Of a stretch of 64,000 nt of DNA, positions 50,000-59,556 are shown piece after piece; positions within the stretch are counted from its first letter, which is position 1, and each line of letters begins with the position of its first letter. The position numbers and the translations under genes are program-made. The notes below the pieces were generated by a model. It had not been told where the DNA came from and searched no databases. It was given only the letters and a program-made list of their open reading frames with translations. Source of the stretch: Alphaproteobacteria bacterium (lineage in GTDB: Bacteria; Pseudomonadota; Alphaproteobacteria; JAVJRE01); the NCBI GenBank assembly GCA_040218575.1, contig JAVJRE010000005.1, positions 239,214 to 303,213 of the forward strand, written 5' to 3'.

Positions 50000-51442
50000 A
50001 TGGCAGCAGCGTCAAAGACTACCGCCTCCAAAGGGAGAGGAAAGCGCACCGCCCGGTCAAGCAAAACAGGCACACATCTGCGTGGTCGTTTCGCCACCGC
50101 TCCGTCGGCTGACCTGGAAGCGATCAACGCCTCCATCGCCTTTGACCGGCGGCTGTGGGCACAGGACATTGCCGGCAGCCGGGCCCACTGCCGCATGTTG
50201 ATGGATCGCGGCATTGTCACCGCCCGTGACGGTAAGGCCATCCTCAAGGGCCTGGATGGGGTGGCCGCGGACATCGAGGCCGGTCGCTTTGTCTTTGATC
50301 CGGCGTTGGAAGACATTCACATGAATATCGAGGCGCGCCTGGCCGACCGCATCGGCGAGGCGGCCGGACGGCTGCACACGGCGCGCTCGCGCAACGACCA
50401 GGTGGCGACCGACTTTCGCCTGTGGGTGCGCGACGCGCTGGATGGCTTCGATGCCCGTCTGCAGGCGCTGCAGTCGGACCTGCTGGATCAGGCCGCCGCC
50501 CACGCCGCCACGGTGATGCCGGGATTCACCCATCTGCAATCGGCCCAGCCGGTCACCTTCGGTCACCACCTGCTGGCCTATGTGGAGATGTTCGGCCGTG
50601 ATCGCGGCCGCTTCGCCGATGCTCGCGCGCGCCTCAACGAGTCGCCGCTGGGGGCGGCGGCCCTGGCCGGCACCGCCTTTCCCATTGATCGGCGACAGAC
50701 GGCGAAGGCGCTGGGTTTTGACCGGCCCATGGTCAATTCCATGGATGCGGTATCAGACCGCGACTTTGCGCTGGAGTTCCTTGCCGCCGGTGCCATCGTG
50801 GCGGTGCACCTGTCGCGGCTGGCGGAAGAAATCGTCCTGTGGATGAGCGAGGGTTTCCGTTTTGTCCGCCTGTCCGACGCCTGGACCACCGGCTCCTCCA
50901 TCATGCCGCAGAAGCGCAATCCCGACGCGGCCGAGCTGGTGCGCGGCAAGACCGGGCGCGTCGTCGGCGCGCTGCTCAGCCTGCTGACCACGGTCAAGGG
51001 CCTGCCGCTGACCTATTCCAAGGATCTGCAGGAAGACAAGGAGCCGGTGTTCGACGCCGCCGACACCCTGGCCCTGTCGCTTGCCGCCATGGCCGGCATG
51101 GTGCGTGACATGCAGGTTGATTCTGCCGCCATGGCCGCCGCCGCCGGCAAGGGCCACGCCACGGCGACCGATCTGGCTGACTGGCTGGTGCGCGAAGCGG
51201 GTCTGCCCTTCCGCCGGGCGCATCAGGTGGTGGGCCGGCTGGTGCGCATGGCCGACGACGCCGGCGGCACGCTCTCTGACCTGTCGCTGGACGCCATGCG
51301 GAAGGTCGAGCCGGCGATTACCGCTGACGTGCGGAACGTGCTGACGGTGGAACGGTCACTGGCCAGCCGCCGCAGCTTTGGCGGCGCCGCGCCAGCCGAG
51401 GTTCGCCGTCAGGTGCAGGCCGCCCGAAAGAGGTATCTGTAA
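50000..51442 (+). CDS. argH: Argininosuccinate lyase
   Basis: 480 residues from ATG 50000, with a basic N-terminal extension of about 20 residues over typical enzymes. It is the last step of arginine synthesis. The fumarase/aspartase superfamily signature is [19 protein letters not shown], and earlier elements include [18 protein letters not shown] and [17 protein letters not shown]. The stop is shared with the start of lptM (TAATG). Confidence 0.97.
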   Translation: MAAASKTTASKGRGKRTARSSKTGTHLRGRFATAPSADLEAINASIAFDRRLWAQDIAGSRAHCRMLMDRGIVTARDGKAILKGLDGVAADIEAGRFVFDPALEDIHMNIEARLADRIGEAAGRLHTARSRNDQVATDFRLWVRDALDGFDARLQALQSDLLDQAAAHAATVMPGFTHLQSAQPVTFGHHLLAYVEMFGRDRGRFADARARLNESPLGAAALAGTAFPIDRRQTAKALGFDRPMVNSMDAVSDRDFALEFLAAGAIVAVHLSRLAEEIVLWMSEGFRFVRLSDAWTTGSSIMPQKRNPDAAELVRGKTGRVVGALLSLLTTVKGLPLTYSKDLQEDKEPVFDAADTLALSLAAMAGMVRDMQVDSAAMAAAAGKGHATATDLADWLVREAGLPFRRAHQVVGRLVRMADDAGGTLSDLSLDAMRKVEPAITADVRNVLTVERSLASRRSFGGAAPAEVRRQVQAARKRYL

Positions 51443-51669
51443 TGACCATCCGCCCGACCCTGCCGGCCCCCGCTGTGGCCGCCGCCGCGCCCGCACACCT
51501 GCCGCGCCGTGCGCTGCTGCTGGGCGGAATCGGTCTGCTGCTGGTTGCCTGCGGCAAAAAAGATGCGCCGCGCGCGCCCAAGGACCTGCAACAGTCAGGC
51601 CAGCGACCGGGCCGGGCCCCGGCTGCCGGCGTGCCTGCGGGCGCGGCGGCCATGTCGCACGATGGCTGA
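51442..51669 (+). CDS. lptM: LptM-like small lipoprotein
   Basis: 75 residues. The start ATG 51442 overlaps the argH stop and has AGAGG about seven bases upstream. After a basic N-terminus (HLPRRAL) a hydrophobic run ends in the lipobox LLLVACGKKD, with Cys lipidated. The rest is a short polar, Ala/Pro-rich tail. LptM (YifL) stabilises LptD in the outer membrane and is typically found beside the lysA/dapF genes; that position is seen here, between argH and lysA. The identification rests on size, lipobox and synteny, because the protein is too short for a strong sequence match. Confidence 0.78.
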   Translation: MTIRPTLPAPAVAAAAPAHLPRRALLLGGIGLLLVACGKKDAPRAPKDLQQSGQRPGRAPAAGVPAGAAAMSHDG

Positions 51670-53014
51670 CGGCACCGCCCACCCGCCGGTGCCGGGCTTT
51701 AGCCGCCGCGATGGCCGGCTGCTGGCCGAGAAAGTCCCGCTGGCGACAATCGCCGAGGCGGTAGGAACGCCCTTCTATTGTTACTCCAGCGCGGTCCTGG
51801 AAGACCGTTACAACCGTTTTGCCCGGGCCTTTGCGCCGCTCGGCGGCCGCATCTGCTACGCCCTCAAGGCCAACAGCAATCAGGCGGTGATCGCCACTTT
51901 CGCCCGCCTCGGCGCCGGTGCCGACATCGTGTCCGGCGGTGAGTTGCAGCGCGCCCTGGCCGCCGGCATACCAGCCGAACGCATAGTCTTTGCCGGGGTT
52001 GGCAAGACGCGCGACGAAATGGCTCTGGCACTGCGCGGCGGCATTCACCAGTTCAACCTGGAATCGGAGCCGGAGCTGCGGGCCCTGGCCGGCGTGGCGC
52101 AGGAACTGGGGGTCACCGCGCCGGTTGTGGTGCGGATCAACCCCGATGTGGCGAGCGGCACCCACCACAAGATCGCGACCGGCCATGGCGACACCAAGTT
52201 CGGGATTCCCTGGAACCGTCTGGCGGCGCTGGCCACAGAGATTGCCGTCACGCCGGGCCTCTCGTTCATGGGGATTGCCGTCCATATCGGCTCGCAGATT
52301 CAGGATCTCGCTCCTTTCGCCAGCGCCTATTCCCGCCTGGCAGAGCTGGTGGCCAGCCTGCGCGCGGCTGGCCATACGGTCACCCGGCTCGACCTCGGCG
52401 GCGGTTTTCCGGCCTCTTATGATCCGCCGGCCGAGGGCCTCTCCGCCAGCGGCAGGCAAGGCGCGGACGATCTGCCGACGCCTGAGGCCATCGCCGGCGT
52501 GGCGCGCGATCATCTGGCCGATCTGGGCTGCGAGATCACCATCGAACCGGGCCGCGCCCTGGTGGCCGAAGCCGGTTGCCTGGTCACCCGCGTCCTCTAC
52601 GTCAAGGAGACCGAAAGCAAGCGTTTCGCCATTGTGGACGGGGCCATGAACGACCTGATCCGGCCGACTCTCTATGGCGCACGCCACCCCATTCTGGTGG
52701 ATGCGTCGGCCGGTGCGCCGGACGACACCGCGTCAATCGTCTGTGACGTGGTCGGCCCGGTGTGCGAGACCGGCGACTATCTTGCCGAGGACATTTCCCT
52801 GCCGCCGCACCGGGCGGGCGACCTGCTGGCGGTCATGAGCGCCGGCGCCTATGGCGCGGTGATGGCCTCCACCTACAACAGCCGGCCGCTGGTCCCGGAA
52901 GTCATGGTCCATGGCCAGGCGTTTGCCGTGGTCCGGCCGCGCGGCCGCATCGCCGATCTCATCGCCGCTGAGTCGCTGCCGCCGTGGCTGGACCCGGGCA
53001 GCGCCGGGCCATGA
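51662..53014 (+). CDS. lysA: Diaminopimelate decarboxylase
   Basis: 450 residues from ATG 51662, overlapping lptM by eight bases. It makes lysine from meso-diaminopimelate. The PLP lysine is in RICYALKANSNQAVI. VNPDVASGTHHKI-like and TKFGIPW segments follow, and the second substrate region has GAGVGPVCETGDYLAED-type sequence (GPVCETGDYL). It is about 30 residues longer than typical, from a short insertion near residue 255-270 (GLSASGRQGADDLPTPEA). The stop overlaps the TIGR02302 gene by four bases. Confidence 0.96.
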   Translation: MADGTAHPPVPGFSRRDGRLLAEKVPLATIAEAVGTPFYCYSSAVLEDRYNRFARAFAPLGGRICYALKANSNQAVIATFARLGAGADIVSGGELQRALAAGIPAERIVFAGVGKTRDEMALALRGGIHQFNLESEPELRALAGVAQELGVTAPVVVRINPDVASGTHHKIATGHGDTKFGIPWNRLAALATEIAVTPGLSFMGIAVHIGSQIQDLAPFASAYSRLAELVASLRAAGHTVTRLDLGGGFPASYDPPAEGLSASGRQGADDLPTPEAIAGVARDHLADLGCEITIEPGRALVAEAGCLVTRVLYVKETESKRFAIVDGAMNDLIRPTLYGARHPILVDASAGAPDDTASIVCDVVGPVCETGDYLAEDISLPPHRAGDLLAVMSAGAYGAVMASTYNSRPLVPEVMVHGQAFAVVRPRGRIADLIAAESLPPWLDPGSAGP

Positions 53015-55659
53015 CACGCCACCGTCACCCGGCAGAGCCCGGCCGTCCCTCGCTCAGGCGCCATCCGGCCGATGCGGCGGTGGTGGCGGACCGTCTGCTG
53101 GTGCGTATCGCCTGGGCGCGGCGGCGCGCCTGGTTAGCCTTGTTGTGGGAACAGGTCTGGCGCGCGGCGGTCGGCCCGCTGACGGCCAGCGGCCTGTTTC
53201 TGGCGCTTGCTTTGTCCGGCGTGTTGCCGCGCCTGCCATTGGCGCTGCATGGCATCGCCCTGCTGCTTATGGCCGGTATCTTTGTGGTCACCGTCTATGG
53301 CGGTACACGCGCTTTCCGCTGGCCGACGCGCGATACCGCCGAACGGCGGGTGGAGAAGACAAGCGGCTACGCTCACCGGCCGCTTGCCACACTCACCGAC
53401 CAGCCGGCCCTGCTGCCCGGCAATCCCCATGAGCAGACCGCCCTTTGGCGGGCGCATGTGCGTCGCGCCGTCGCCCACCTCGGCCGCGTCCGCGCCGGGC
53501 TGCCCCACCCGCGCCTGGCCGGTCGCGATCCGCTGGCCCTGCGCGGTCTGGTTCTGCTGGGGCTTGCGGCGGCGGTTGTTGCCGTCGGCCCGGCCGCACC
53601 GGAGCGTCTGGCTGAGGCGCTGCGACCGGTGCGCGCCGAAAGCGGTGCTATTCTGGCACTCGATCTGTGGATTACACCGCCGGACTACACGGCGACGGCG
53701 CCTCTCTTCCTTGATCCGGCCGGCGGCCATGTCACGGCGCCGGCCGGCAGTCGGCTGGCCGGCCGCGTCAGCGGCCCCGCCTCGCCGCCGGTCATGACCT
53801 TCGATGGCCAGCGCCTCGCTCTCGCCGACTCAGCCGCCAGCGGCTATATGGTGGACGCCCCGCTGAATGGCGACGGATCGCTCAGCCTGACCGTGCCCGG
53901 CCGCGACGCCATCGTCTGGCCCATTGCCCTCACCCCCGACACGCCACCCACCGTGGCCCTCACCGCACCGCCGGAAGAAACCCGGCGCGGCGCGCTGCGT
54001 CTCGACTATGCCGCAAGCGACGACTACGGCCTGACCAGCCTGTCCGCAACTGTCGGTCGGCCCGACACCCTGCGTCCGGCGACGGAGCGGCTTCACCCGC
54101 CGCTGCTGATTGATCTGCCGATTCCCGTGCTGGCCCGCTCGCCGGACGGCGACCGTCTGCACGGCGCCGGCACACTGTTCCGCGACCTGGCGGAGCACCC
54201 CTGGGCCGGACTGGCGGTTCGACTGTCTCTAAGCGCAACGGACCTGGCCGGCCAGGCTGGCCACAGCCCGGCGGTGGACCTGGTCCTGCCCGAACGCGCC
54301 TTCAGCCACCCGGTGGCCATAGCGCTGGTGGCGGAACGTCGTCGCCTGCTGCTGGACGACACTGCCGTGCAGACAGTGCTTCAAGCTCTTGCCCGCATCG
54401 GCGCCGATCCCGCCGGCTATGCCTTCGACCACTCGATATTTCTCGGTCTGCGGGTGGCCATTCTGCGCCTGGCCGGCGAGGTTCCCGACAAAGCGGATGA
54501 TGTCGCCGCCATGCTGTGGAGCATGGCTTTGGCCCTGGACGGCGGTGAGCTGGCAGCGGCGGAACAGGCCCTGCGCGCCCTGCAGGAAGAGCTCATGCGG
54601 GCGCTGGCCGACAATGCGCCGCCTGAAGAGATTGCCCGCCTGACCGAAGAGCTGCGCCAGGCTCTTGACCGCTTTCTCGCCGCTCAGGCCGCGGACCTGC
54701 AGCGCCGTCAGGAAGAAGGCCAGAGCGGCCCGCCGCCGGAAGCTCTGGCCAACGCTCTGGACAGCGAAGACCTGGGCGCCCTGCTGGACCGCATCCGTGA
54801 TCTGGCGGCGGCCGGTGCCCGCGAGGAAGCAGAAGAGCTGCTGGCGGAACTGCAAAACCTGCTGGAGAATCTTGAAACTGTTCTGGAAGCCGGTGAAGAA
54901 GGGCCGGGCGATCCCGGCGCCAACGCCCTGACCAACATGCTGCGGGAGCTGCAAGGCCTGCTGGCCGAGCAGGAGGACATACAGGAAAGCACCTTCAGCC
55001 AGATTCGCCGGCGCGCGGCACAGCTCGATCCCGACTCCGATGCCCGCCAGGGCATTCCGGAGGAAGGTGCACGTCTGGAGCTACAACGCACACCACGCAA
55101 TCAGCGCGGCAGCCTGCTGGGCGATCCCTTTGACCTGACGCCAGCCAACAATCCCGATGTCATTGACCCTGGCGAGGCCAGCGCCCTGCGCGCCGCGCAG
55201 GAAGACCTCCGTCGCCGCCTGGGCCAGGCCATGTCCCGCTTTGCCGATGGCGGCATGACCATTCCCAATGAACTGCGCCAGGCCGAACAGGCCATGGGCC
55301 GGGCCAGCGACGCCTTATCGCGCAGTCAGGGTCAGGCCGCGTTGCAGCCACAAAGCGACGCCATTCAGCAACTGCAGGAAGGCGCCCGCGATGTGTTGAG
55401 CCGCATGGCCAACCAGGCGGGAGAAGCGGCGGATTCTGAGGTCCAGAGCTCACAGGCCGATGGCCGCCTGGGCCGCGACCCGCTGGGTCGCGACGGGCTT
55501 GGCGTCGGCGCCGTACGCACCGGTACCGTCGGTTCCCTGGATGATGCCGCGCTGAAACGCGCCCGCGAAATCCTGGATGAGTTGCGCCGCCGCGCTGCAG
55601 AACGCAGCCGCCCGACGCCCGAGCGCGACTATCTGGAGCGCTTGCTGCGCCGCTTCTAG
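53011..55659 (+). CDS. TIGR02302/DUF4175-family membrane protein
   Basis: 882 residues from ATG 53011. The N-terminus has three hydrophobic helices (to about residue 105) followed by an R/D-rich cytoplasmic segment and a further membrane stretch near 185. Residues 200-470 look like periplasmic beta-rich domains (PPDYTATAPLFLDPAGG, then TPPTVALTAPPEET). The C-terminal 400 residues are Gln/Glu/Leu-rich and coiled-coil (EELRQALDRFLAAQAADLQRRQ), ending RDYLERLLRRF. The family is common in alphaproteobacteria beside lysA and has no known function. It is coupled to lysA by a four-base overlap. Confidence 0.9.
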   Translation: MTRHRHPAEPGRPSLRRHPADAAVVADRLLVRIAWARRRAWLALLWEQVWRAAVGPLTASGLFLALALSGVLPRLPLALHGIALLLMAGIFVVTVYGGTRAFRWPTRDTAERRVEKTSGYAHRPLATLTDQPALLPGNPHEQTALWRAHVRRAVAHLGRVRAGLPHPRLAGRDPLALRGLVLLGLAAAVVAVGPAAPERLAEALRPVRAESGAILALDLWITPPDYTATAPLFLDPAGGHVTAPAGSRLAGRVSGPASPPVMTFDGQRLALADSAASGYMVDAPLNGDGSLSLTVPGRDAIVWPIALTPDTPPTVALTAPPEETRRGALRLDYAASDDYGLTSLSATVGRPDTLRPATERLHPPLLIDLPIPVLARSPDGDRLHGAGTLFRDLAEHPWAGLAVRLSLSATDLAGQAGHSPAVDLVLPERAFSHPVAIALVAERRRLLLDDTAVQTVLQALARIGADPAGYAFDHSIFLGLRVAILRLAGEVPDKADDVAAMLWSMALALDGGELAAAEQALRALQEELMRALADNAPPEEIARLTEELRQALDRFLAAQAADLQRRQEEGQSGPPPEALANALDSEDLGALLDRIRDLAAAGAREEAEELLAELQNLLENLETVLEAGEEGPGDPGANALTNMLRELQGLLAEQEDIQESTFSQIRRRAAQLDPDSDARQGIPEEGARLELQRTPRNQRGSLLGDPFDLTPANNPDVIDPGEASALRAAQEDLRRRLGQAMSRFADGGMTIPNELRQAEQAMGRASDALSRSQGQAALQPQSDAIQQLQEGARDVLSRMANQAGEAADSEVQSSQADGRLGRDPLGRDGLGVGAVRTGTVGSLDDAALKRAREILDELRRRAAERSRPTPERDYLERLLRRF

Positions 55660-55710
55660 ACGGACTGTGCAACCTTGCGCTGGCTATGCCCTGGCCAGGC
55701 AGGCCGCCGG

Positions 55711-56076
55711 TCAGGCGGCGAGCGCATCCTGCGTCGCATCGAGAATCTGCCGCAGGCTGAACGGCTTGGCGATGACCGAGTGAATCAGCGCATCCAGGTT
55801 GTGGGCGCGCTGACGTTCGGGAGCATAACCGGTCATCAGGATAATCCTGAGGTCGGGCCGCGTCGCGCTCAGCTTGAGGGCCAGGGCGATGCCGTCCATG
55901 CCGGGCATGACGATGTCGGTGATGAGCAGATCAAAATCACCATCGCTTTCGCCCAGCCGCGCCAGCGCCGCCAGCCCATCGTCCACCGCCTCCACCTCAT
56001 GGCCGTCACTGGCCAGGGCGCGGCGAACAAACTCGCGCACCGGCAGCTCGTCCTCGGCAATCAGAATGCGCGCCAT
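55711..56076 (-). CDS. cpdR: Single-domain response regulator, CpdR-like
   Basis: 121 residues, a bare receiver domain. The acidic pair is in ILIAEDELPVREFVRRAL, the phosphorylated Asp in LLITDIVMPGMDGIAL, Thr in RIILMTGYAPERQRA, and Lys in VIAKPFSLRQIL. The tail ERQRAHNLDALIHSVIAKPF closely follows CpdR, the adaptor that directs proteins to ClpXP in Caulobacter and related bacteria according to phosphorylation by CckA-ChpT. No partner kinase is in the window. Confidence 0.9.
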   Translation of the reverse strand: MARILIAEDELPVREFVRRALASDGHEVEAVDDGLAALARLGESDGDFDLLITDIVMPGMDGIALALKLSATRPDLRIILMTGYAPERQRAHNLDALIHSVIAKPFSLRQILDATQDALAA

Positions 56077-56120
56077 GTGTCCGCCTCAGCCCTGATCCGT
56101 CGCCCTGCTCCGGCCGCGCC

Positions 56121-56936
56121 TTACGACGGCGTCAGGACGAAAATGATCGCAAGGTCACGCGCTTCGTCCGAGGGCGCCGGAGTCCGCGTCTCAAACGTCA
56201 CGGTCTCGCCCGGGAGCAGACGTCCGGTCTCGGGCCGGAACGTCCAGGCCCGAACCTCCGCGCCGCCCGGCCCCCGCAACGAGCCACGGAGCCACGGCAC
56301 GTCGACCACATTATCGCTGACATTGGCGATCAGGCCGGTAATGACCAACTCTTCGCCGTCCGTCGCCTCCGTCGCCCCTGTCCGCGTCGCCGTGACGTCG
56401 CGTAGTTCAAGCCCGGCCCCCACCACCGGCGCGGCGACCCCTGCCGCGCCATAGAGGCTGGCGGCGGCAGGCCAGGTGGCGATCACCCAGGTTCGGCCGA
56501 ACCATGCGCCACCGACCAGCGACAGCACCACCAGCGCCAGAGCCAGCCAGCCGAAGGCCAATCCACGCGAGCGGCGGCGCGGCAAAGCCGGCAGATTAAC
56601 CCGCCGCTGCGCTGTCGCCGCCAGGTCAACATCGAGCGGCCCGTCGGCCATGTCATCGTCGTCAAAGTCGGCGTCGTCGATATCTGAATCATCGCCGGCC
56701 TGGCCCGGTGATACGGGATCGTCCGCCGCCGCCCCTGCGGTGGCTCCCGGCGCATCCTCCCGACCTTCACGCAGCATAGCCGGGGCCGCCGGCCGCTTGG
56801 CCGCCGCGGTCGGCTTGTCCGGTGTGGCCTGCCATTCATGGGCACAGCGGGCACAGCGCACACGCCGGCCGGTCGGTCCCAATTGCAGGGGATCAACGAT
56901 AAACCGAGCCGAACAACTGGGGCACTCTAGAATCAT
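56121..56936 (-). CDS. Zinc-ribbon/DUF3426 membrane protein
   Basis: 271 residues from ATG 56936. The N-terminal MJ0042-type zinc ribbon is CPSCSARFIVDPLQLGPTGRRVRCARC. A variable acidic linker (DDSDIDDADFDDDDMADG) follows, then one membrane helix (LAFGWLALALVVLSLVGGAWF). The C-terminal periplasmic domain is DUF3426 (GVAAPVVGAGLELRDVTATR, LVITGLIANVSDNVVDVP, and VTFETRTPAPSDEARDLAIIF). Function unknown. The position beside ftsE is conserved in alphaproteobacteria. A good sigma-70 promoter lies just upstream. Confidence 0.88.
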   Translation of the reverse strand: MILECPSCSARFIVDPLQLGPTGRRVRCARCAHEWQATPDKPTAAAKRPAAPAMLREGREDAPGATAGAAADDPVSPGQAGDDSDIDDADFDDDDMADGPLDVDLAATAQRRVNLPALPRRRSRGLAFGWLALALVVLSLVGGAWFGRTWVIATWPAAASLYGAAGVAAPVVGAGLELRDVTATRTGATEATDGEELVITGLIANVSDNVVDVPWLRGSLRGPGGAEVRAWTFRPETGRLLPGETVTFETRTPAPSDEARDLAIIFVLTPS

Positions 56937-56965
56937 GCGGTCCGCCGTCCTGACACGGTCTGGCA

Positions 56966-56994
56966 CTTATAAAAGGCACCCGGCGTCGCGGCAA
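56966..56994 (-). promoter_or_regulatory. Sigma-70-type promoter for the zinc-ribbon protein gene
   Basis: On the minus strand TTGCCG (complement of 56989-56994) and TATAAG (complement of 56966-56971) are 17 bases apart, four and five of six matches to consensus. Transcription from about 56959 would give a leader of about 23 bases before ATG 56936. Confidence 0.55.
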
Positions 56995-57241
56995 GAAGCG
57001 GCCGGATCGGCCACCCCTTCCACTTCCCGCCCCATTCGCACACTACTGGCACTGTATCCACGCCCCTACGCCGGGAGCGACGGCCCGCCGCTGGACGCGC
57101 CGTTTGGCCCTGTGCCATGGTCGGCGCCCGGACCGGAAGGCCTGGTGGATGGGCCGCCAAAGCCTGCGCGGGCCGACCTGGCCGGCCCTTGCACGACTGA
57201 AGATACTCCATGATGGATGGTGACTGCACGGGTGCTGATCT
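56995..57241. other. Rest of the 305-bp gap between the zinc-ribbon gene and ftsE
   Basis: Apart from the minus-strand promoter nothing can be named. The region is GC-rich, has no supported open frame, and holds the presumed but unrecognisable promoter for ftsE on the plus strand. Confidence 0.5.
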
Positions 57242-57958
57242 GTGATCCGGTTCGAAAATGTCGGTATGCGCTATGGCATAGGGCCGGAAGTGCTGCGGGA
57301 TATCAGCTTCTTTCTCGACCAGGGGTCGTTCCATTTCCTCACCGGCCAGTCCGGCGCCGGCAAATCCACCTTGCTCAGTCTGATCTATCTGGCGCGGCGG
57401 CCGACCCGCGGCTCGGTTGAAATATTCGGCCGCGACATGGGTAGCGCGCCGCGCGATACCTGGCCGGCCATCCGTCAGCGAATCGGCGTCGTCTACCAGG
57501 ACTTCCGGCTGATTTCCCACCTCACGGCTTTCGACAATGTGGCCCTGCCGCTGCGTCTGGCCGGGGCTGGCGAGGACCGCATCCGTCGCCACGTGACGGA
57601 GTTGCTGGAATGGGTAGGCCTGGAAAACCAGATCGATGCCCTGCCGGCAACCCTGTCCGGCGGTGAGCAGCAGCGCGTCGCCATTGCCCGCGCCGTCATC
57701 AATCGCCCTGACCTGCTGGTGGCCGACGAGCCCACCGGCAATGTGGACGATCAGATTGCACTGCGCCTGCTCTATCTGTTCGAGGAAATGAACAAGCTTG
57801 GCACCACTATTCTTATAGCCACCCACAATCCCATGTTGCTGCGGCGCTTTCCCCACCCCCGGCTGGCATTGCGCCAGGGCGAACTGACCCTCGCCCAGGC
57901 GCCGTCAGATGCCGCGGCGGATGGCGCGGTCGCGCCGGCCAACCCGGAGCCGGGCTGA
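57242..57958 (+). CDS. ftsE: Cell division ATP-binding protein FtsE
   Basis: 238 residues from GTG 57242 ([12 protein letters not shown], the usual FtsE start). ABC motifs: Walker [18 protein letters not shown]-loop VVYQDFRLI, signature [15 protein letters not shown], Walker [13 protein letters not shown], and H-loop IATHNP. FtsE drives FtsX, encoded three bases downstream, to activate peptidoglycan hydrolases at the septum. Confidence 0.96.
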   Translation: MIRFENVGMRYGIGPEVLRDISFFLDQGSFHFLTGQSGAGKSTLLSLIYLARRPTRGSVEIFGRDMGSAPRDTWPAIRQRIGVVYQDFRLISHLTAFDNVALPLRLAGAGEDRIRRHVTELLEWVGLENQIDALPATLSGGEQQRVAIARAVINRPDLLVADEPTGNVDDQIALRLLYLFEEMNKLGTTILIATHNPMLLRRFPHPRLALRQGELTLAQAPSDAAADGAVAPANPEPG

Positions 57959-57961
57959 CCC

Positions 57962-58873
57962 GTGGCCTGGCCGCGCGCGGACATACCCTTCGATCGTGAT
58001 GACAGCGGTCGCTTTCTGCCGTGGCTGGTCGCCCTGATGGTCTTCCTTGCGGCGCTGGCCCTGGCGGTCAGCCTGACCGTATCGGTGGTCGCCAGCCAGT
58101 GGCGCGCCGGCGCCGCCGGCACCCTCACCATACAGGTGCCGGCCGAACCGACGGCGAACGCCGGCGACAGCGACAGTGGCGCGTCAGGCGGGTCGGCCGC
58201 TGCGCTGGCCGAGGCCGTCCTGCGCACCCTGCGCCAGACACCGGGCATCGCCAGCGCCCGCAACTTCACTCCGGCGGAAGTCAGCGCCCTGCTGACTCCC
58301 TGGCTCGGCCAGGGCGCGGACCTGACCCTACTGCCGGTACCGCTGCTGTTTGATGCGCGCACCACACCCGGCGCCAGGGTTGACCTGGAGGCGCTGCGGG
58401 CCTCCCTGTCCACCATAGCGCCGGGCGTCAGCGTGGACGATCACGGCCGCTGGCTGGCGGACCTGCTGCGCTTTGCCCGCACTATTCAGATATCGGCCCT
58501 GGCCGTGGTCGCCGCCGTGGCGGCGGCGGCGGTGCTGGCGGTCAGTTTCGCTGTACGAGCCGGGCTTGCCGTGCACCGTCCTGTGATTGCCCTACTCCAT
58601 CACATGGGTGCCACAGATACTTATGTTGTCCGCCAGTTTGCTCTGCATGCCCTGAAACTCGGCCTCAAAGGGGCGGCGCTGGGCGGTGCGCTCAGCGTCG
58701 TGACCCTGATGGCGGTAGCAGTGGCGGCCGGTATGGCCGACCGTGATCTGCCCGCATCCCTCTTCGGGTTCGGCCATGTGCTGGCTTTGCTGACGGTGCC
58801 CATGGTTGCCGTGGTCATCGCCGTGGTCACCGCCCGCACCACCGTTCAGCGCGCCCTGCGGCGCCTGCCCTGA
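57962..58873 (+). CDS. ftsX: Cell division protein FtsX
   Basis: 303 residues from GTG 57962. The layout matches FtsX: TM1 (LPWLVALMVFLAALALAVSL) is followed by a periplasmic domain of about 130 residues with VLRTLRQTPGIASARNF and LFDARTTPGARVDL. Three more helices follow, starting with FARTIQISALAVVAAVAAAAVL. MGATDTYVVRQFALHALKLGL is the conserved cytoplasmic coupling segment. It transmits FtsE ATP hydrolysis to murein hydrolase activators. Confidence 0.93.
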   Translation: MAWPRADIPFDRDDSGRFLPWLVALMVFLAALALAVSLTVSVVASQWRAGAAGTLTIQVPAEPTANAGDSDSGASGGSAAALAEAVLRTLRQTPGIASARNFTPAEVSALLTPWLGQGADLTLLPVPLLFDARTTPGARVDLEALRASLSTIAPGVSVDDHGRWLADLLRFARTIQISALAVVAAVAAAAVLAVSFAVRAGLAVHRPVIALLHHMGATDTYVVRQFALHALKLGLKGAALGGALSVVTLMAVAVAAGMADRDLPASLFGFGHVLALLTVPMVAVVIAVVTARTTVQRALRRLP

Positions 58874-58883
58874 GGCCGGCCGG

Positions 58884-59546
58884 ATGGCGCTGAACCCCCT
58901 GAAGCGGCGCGCGCGCCTGCGCCGTTTTAGTCGCCGTCGCCGGGCGCGCCATGCCCGACGGTTGGCTCTGGCTGCCCTCGCGGCGGCCCTGGTCTGGCTT
59001 GCCGGGTTCTTCTGGTTCGCCCAGTCCCTGCCCACGGCCGATGCCGACAGCGACATTCATACACAAGCCATCGTGGTGCTGACCGGCGGCGGCGGTCGCC
59101 TGGAAGCCGGGCTCGACCTCCTGGCGGCCGGCGCGGCCGAGCGGTTGTTTGTATCCGGCGTCTATCGCGGCGTTGACGTGGTCGAGCTACTGCAAAGCCA
59201 GCGTCACAGTCCGGAGCAGGTCGCCTGCTGCATCACCCTTGGCTATACCGCGACCGACACGCGCGGCAATGCTGTGGAAACCGCACGCTGGATCGCGGCG
59301 CAGGACCTGAACAGCCTGCGCCTGGTCACCGCGCACTATCACATGCGCCGCAGTCTGTTGGAGTTCCGTCGCGCCCTCGGCGACGTGACCGTCATCGCCA
59401 ATCCCATTGTGCCACCGGAAATGTCCGGTCGGCCGTGGTGGCGGACCTGGCGCGCCACGCGACTGCTGGCGATCGAATACAGCAAGTTTCTGATTGCCAG
59501 CGCGACCGCGATCCTGCGCGATCTGCTGCCCGCATCCTCGCCCTAG
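58884..59546 (+). CDS. YdcF/ElyC (DUF218) family protein
   Basis: 220 residues. A strongly basic N-terminus (RRRARHARR) and one membrane helix (LALAALAAALVWLAGFFWF) anchor a periplasmic or cytoplasmic DUF218 domain. Its motifs are IVVLTGGGGRLEAGLDLL, LFVSGVYRGVDV, GYTATDTRGNAVETARWI, and RLVTAHYHMRRSLLEFRRAL. DUF218 proteins include ElyC and SanA, which affect the envelope; no reaction is established. Same-strand continuation of ftsEX and followed by plsC, so an envelope role is likely. Confidence 0.9.
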   Translation: MALNPLKRRARLRRFSRRRRARHARRLALAALAAALVWLAGFFWFAQSLPTADADSDIHTQAIVVLTGGGGRLEAGLDLLAAGAAERLFVSGVYRGVDVVELLQSQRHSPEQVACCITLGYTATDTRGNAVETARWIAAQDLNSLRLVTAHYHMRRSLLEFRRALGDVTVIANPIVPPEMSGRPWWRTWRATRLLAIEYSKFLIASATAILRDLLPASSP

Positions 59547-59556
59547 CCACCCTGTC

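Noticed and set aside
55660-55719. Terminator between the TIGR02302 gene and cpdR
   Set aside because: A short GC stem (gccgcc/ggcggc) exists, but it overlaps the cpdR stop and has no T-run on either strand.
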